Below the pieces are notes generated by a model that worked only from the letters and a program-made list of their open reading frames with translations, ran no database searches and was not told the origin of the DNA. 64,000 nt of DNA from an uncultured Allomuricauda sp. (GTDB lineage Bacteria > Bacteroidota > Bacteroidia > Flavobacteriales > Flavobacteriaceae). The stretch is from assembly GCF_947495325.1 (NCBI RefSeq), contig NZ_CANLYK010000002.1, positions 124,001 through 188,000 on the forward strand, in the 5' to 3' direction. Shown piece after piece: positions 61,624 to 64,000 of the stretch. Both the position numbers and the translations under genes were made by a program. Numbering within the stretch: the stretch's first letter is position 1; the number at the start of each line of letters is the position of its first letter.

Positions 61624-64000
61624 ATGAGCAAAGTACAGAAGAATATTAATAAGGAATTCAAGCTTTCATCTTGGGCCATAGACAATCCGTCTGTGATTTA
61701 CGTGATGATTGGACTGTTCCTTTTTATAGGATTATCCTCCTATTTTTCAATGCCTCGCGAAGACTTTCCTGAGGTAAAAGAAACCAAAATCTACATTAGC
61801 ACACCATATCCTGGCAATACTGCTGAAGATATGGAACGTTTGATTACGGATCCCCTGGAAGACCGGCTCAAAAACGTAAGTAATCTGGTAGAGCTTACCT
61901 CAACTTCGCAAGAGGATTATTCCATGCTTGTTGTAGAGTTTGATGAGAATATCACGGTAGAATCCGCAAAGCAAAAAGTAAAGGATGAAGTGGATAGTGA
62001 GAAGGCTGGGGAAGATTGGCCCATTTTTAACGGTGCCAAGGTTGAACCCAATGTTTTTGACCTAAACTTGGCAGAATCATTCCCAATCATGAACGTGAAT
62101 CTGACCGGAGACTATCCTGTTGAAAAATTAAAGGAATATGCGGAATATCTTGAAGATGAAATTGAAGATCTGCACCAAATTAAGGAAGTAGACATTAGAG
62201 GTGCTCAGGAGAAAGAAGTTGAAATAGCCGTTGATGTATACAAAATGATGGCGGCCAAGGTAAATTTTACCGATGTTAAAAATGCCATCAGTAATGGAAA
62301 TATGACAATGTCCGCAGGGAATTTGGTTACCAGTGGACAACGAAGAACCATTCGAATCATTGGAGAAATTGAAAAGCCTAAGGAGCTTTATAATTTTGTG
62401 GTCAAATCTGAAGATGGTGCAGTTTACCTTAAGGATATAGCCGAAGTTTCCTTTAAAGAAGAAGACAAGACTACCTATGCCAGGGAAAAAGGAGAGAGTG
62501 TGGTAATGCTTGATATTAAAAAGCGCTCAGGAGAAAACGCCATTGAGGCGGCAGATTTAATTCGTGAAATTGTTAAAGAGGCTGAGGAAAATTACTTTCC
62601 AAAAGACTTGCACATTACCATTGCCAACGATTCCAGTGCTAAAACATTGAACCAGGTTGATGACTTGGTCAACAACATCATTTTTGGAATCATTCTAGTG
62701 GTTACCGTACTCATGTTCTTTTTAGGGTTTAGAAATGCATTGTTTGTTGGTTTTGCAATTCCAATGTCAATGTTCATGTCCTTTATGATTCTATCCGCTG
62801 TAGGTTATACCCTAAATACCATGATCCTATTTGGATTGATTATGGGACTGGGAATGCTGGTTGATAATGGAGTTGTGGTTGTGGAAAACGTTTACCGTTT
62901 GATGGACAAAGAAGGCATGTCCCGGATTGAAGCGGCCAAAAAAGGAATTGGGGAAATCGCTGTTCCCATTATTATTTCTACGGCTACAACGGTTGCTGCC
63001 TTCGTACCTCTTGGTCTGTGGCCAGGTTTAATGGGGCAGTTCATGATATTTTTCCCAATCACACTATCCGTAGTTCTTGGTTCCTCTTTGTTTGTGGCCA
63101 TTTTTATGAACTCCATGTTGGTTTCCAGTTTTATGGAAGTTGGTGAAAAAGAATTAACGGTAAAGCAATTGATTCGAATCAGTGTTATCCTAGGCGGTTT
63201 TGGTTTGTTCATCTTTATTGTTGGCGGAGCCATGCGCGGATTGGGGACTTTGATGATCGTAGTTGCGGGTATGTTTTGGATTTATAAGTATTTCCTTAAA
63301 AAGTGGGCATTGCGTTTCCAAAAGAATACGCTTGTACGCTTTGAAAATTGGTACGAAAAAAGATTAAAACATGCCTTGAGAGGTAAAAATGTGTATTGGT
63401 ATTTTAGTGCCACGGTCATGATGTTGATCTGTGCATTTATGTTCTTTGGAATGTCATTGGGCAGTCAACGAACAAAGGTGGAGTTCTTTCCAGACAATAC
63501 ACCGAATGAAGTCTATGTTTATATTCAATATCCAGAAGGAACGGATATTGATAAAACCAATATGATTACCAAGGCTATTGAAGAACGCGTTTATGCAATT
63601 GCTGATGGTAATGAATACTTGGATGCGGATAAAAACCTTTTAGTAGAATCCAGTGTTTCCCAAGTGGGTAAAGGTGCTGAAAACCCATTTACCGAAGGAG
63701 GTTCTGCAGCTGAAATGCCACACCGTGGAAAAATCACCATTTCCATGCGTGAGTTTAAATATAGGGATGGTCTGGATACGGAAGACCTTCGCCTAAAGAT
63801 TCAAGACGGTATTGCCGGTATTTATCCTGGAGTTACAATTTCTGTTGAAAAAGATGCGGTTGGACCCCCAGCGGGTTATCCTATCAATATTGAAATTGAA
63901 GGCAATGATTATGATGAGTTAATCAATACTGCGGAAAGTATGCGCGATTTTATCAACGGTAAAAACGTTGCTGGAATAGAAGAGCTGAAAATCGACGTAA
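61624..64000 (+). CDS. efflux RND transporter permease, 3' end cut by the window
   Basis: The frame is open from the ATG at 61624 to the window end (792 codons, no stop). It begins with a TM1 region, then large periplasmic domains and a bundle of TM helices. Family motifs include FSMPREDFPEV, the TM4-type GMLVDNGVVVVENVYR and AATTVAAF-like TM segments. It is an AcrB/HAE-like proton-driven pump; at the TM4 position it has VDN instead of the common VDD. Confidence 0.94.
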   Translation, partial: MSKVQKNINKEFKLSSWAIDNPSVIYVMIGLFLFIGLSSYFSMPREDFPEVKETKIYISTPYPGNTAEDMERLITDPLEDRLKNVSNLVELTSTSQEDYSMLVVEFDENITVESAKQKVKDEVDSEKAGEDWPIFNGAKVEPNVFDLNLAESFPIMNVNLTGDYPVEKLKEYAEYLEDEIEDLHQIKEVDIRGAQEKEVEIAVDVYKMMAAKVNFTDVKNAISNGNMTMSAGNLVTSGQRRTIRIIGEIEKPKELYNFVVKSEDGAVYLKDIAEVSFKEEDKTTYAREKGESVVMLDIKKRSGENAIEAADLIREIVKEAEENYFPKDLHITIANDSSAKTLNQVDDLVNNIIFGIILVVTVLMFFLGFRNALFVGFAIPMSMFMSFMILSAVGYTLNTMILFGLIMGLGMLVDNGVVVVENVYRLMDKEGMSRIEAAKKGIGEIAVPIIISTATTVAAFVPLGLWPGLMGQFMIFFPITLSVVLGSSLFVAIFMNSMLVSSFMEVGEKELTVKQLIRISVILGGFGLFIFIVGGAMRGLGTLMIVVAGMFWIYKYFLKKWALRFQKNTLVRFENWYEKRLKHALRGKNVYWYFSATVMMLICAFMFFGMSLGSQRTKVEFFPDNTPNEVYVYIQYPEGTDIDKTNMITKAIEERVYAIADGNEYLDADKNLLVESSVSQVGKGAENPFTEGGSAAEMPHRGKITISMREFKYRDGLDTEDLRLKIQDGIAGIYPGVTISVEKDAVGPPAGYPINIEIEGNDYDELINTAESMRDFINGKNVAGIEELKIDV

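Overview
The window is AT-rich and reads as chromosome of a marine-type member of the Bacteroidota, most likely family Flavobacteriaceae. This rests on a SusC/SusD pair with a FecI/FecR-type sigma/anti-sigma, DUF4270, DUF4907, DUF6090 and DUF4097 genes, a type IX secretion (type B) C-terminal domain, a CrtY-type lycopene cyclase, and repeated TAnnTTTG -7 promoter elements. No phage, transposase, CRISPR array or replication origin was seen. Genus is not assigned.

Layout. 1-7.7 kb: a tRNA-Arg, then a sulfur-trafficking locus (split YeeE/YedE pair, DUF2892 protein, rhodanese lipoprotein, persulfide dioxygenase-like MBL-rhodanese fusion, SulP transporter, Crp/Fnr regulator). A fatty-acid-hydroxylase-family gene and a DUF5694 gene are interleaved. 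Three intergenic sites share a 14-bp palindrome (GTWAC-N4-GTWAC, one half-site degenerate at SulP). Each is centred exactly 36.5 bp from the end of a TAnnTTTG -7 element, which suggests one Crp/Fnr-controlled regulon. 7.8-13 kb: a PQQ-type sugar dehydrogenase lipoprotein, then a compact VTC / DUF4956 / DUF2490 / CotH-kinase operon. 13-19 kb: an outer-membrane barrel and DUF4270 lipoprotein diverge from a kelch lipoprotein, DUF4907 protein and a LytS/LytTR two-component pair. 19.2-26.2 kb: SusD, SusC (with STN domain), FecR and ECF sigma.

26.4-34.4 kb: tRNA-Asn, RseP, SCO protein, FeoA-FeoB with a 47-residue Cys-rich FeoB partner, then an ECF sigma / zinc-finger-HEAT anti-sigma / two DUF4097 proteins operon. 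34.4-46.4 kb: DUF423, DUF2141, a PH-like membrane protein, an S9 peptidase, an AraC-type regulator with membrane N-terminus, a DUF1579-like protein, an alpha/beta-hydrolase-like lipoprotein that has lost its nucleophile, two tandem DUF6090 paralogues with an unknown partner, DUF4386 and an outer-membrane beta-barrel protein. 46.7-49.5 kb: a large T9SS-exported BNR-repeat protein.

49.5-53.4 kb: a metal-uptake locus (ZIP transporter, DtxR/MntR-type repressor, TonB-dependent receptor) with a candidate operator overlapping both divergent promoters. 53.8-57.1 kb: a histidine kinase, lycopene cyclase and a polyprenyl diphosphate synthase. 57.2-58.2 kb: an ECF sigma with a small membrane protein. 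58.4-64 kb: a TetR-TolC-MFP-RND efflux operon whose promoter contains a perfect 12-bp inverted repeat; the RND gene runs off the window.

No searches were run. Family names come from motif recognition and all regulatory calls come from reading the sequence.
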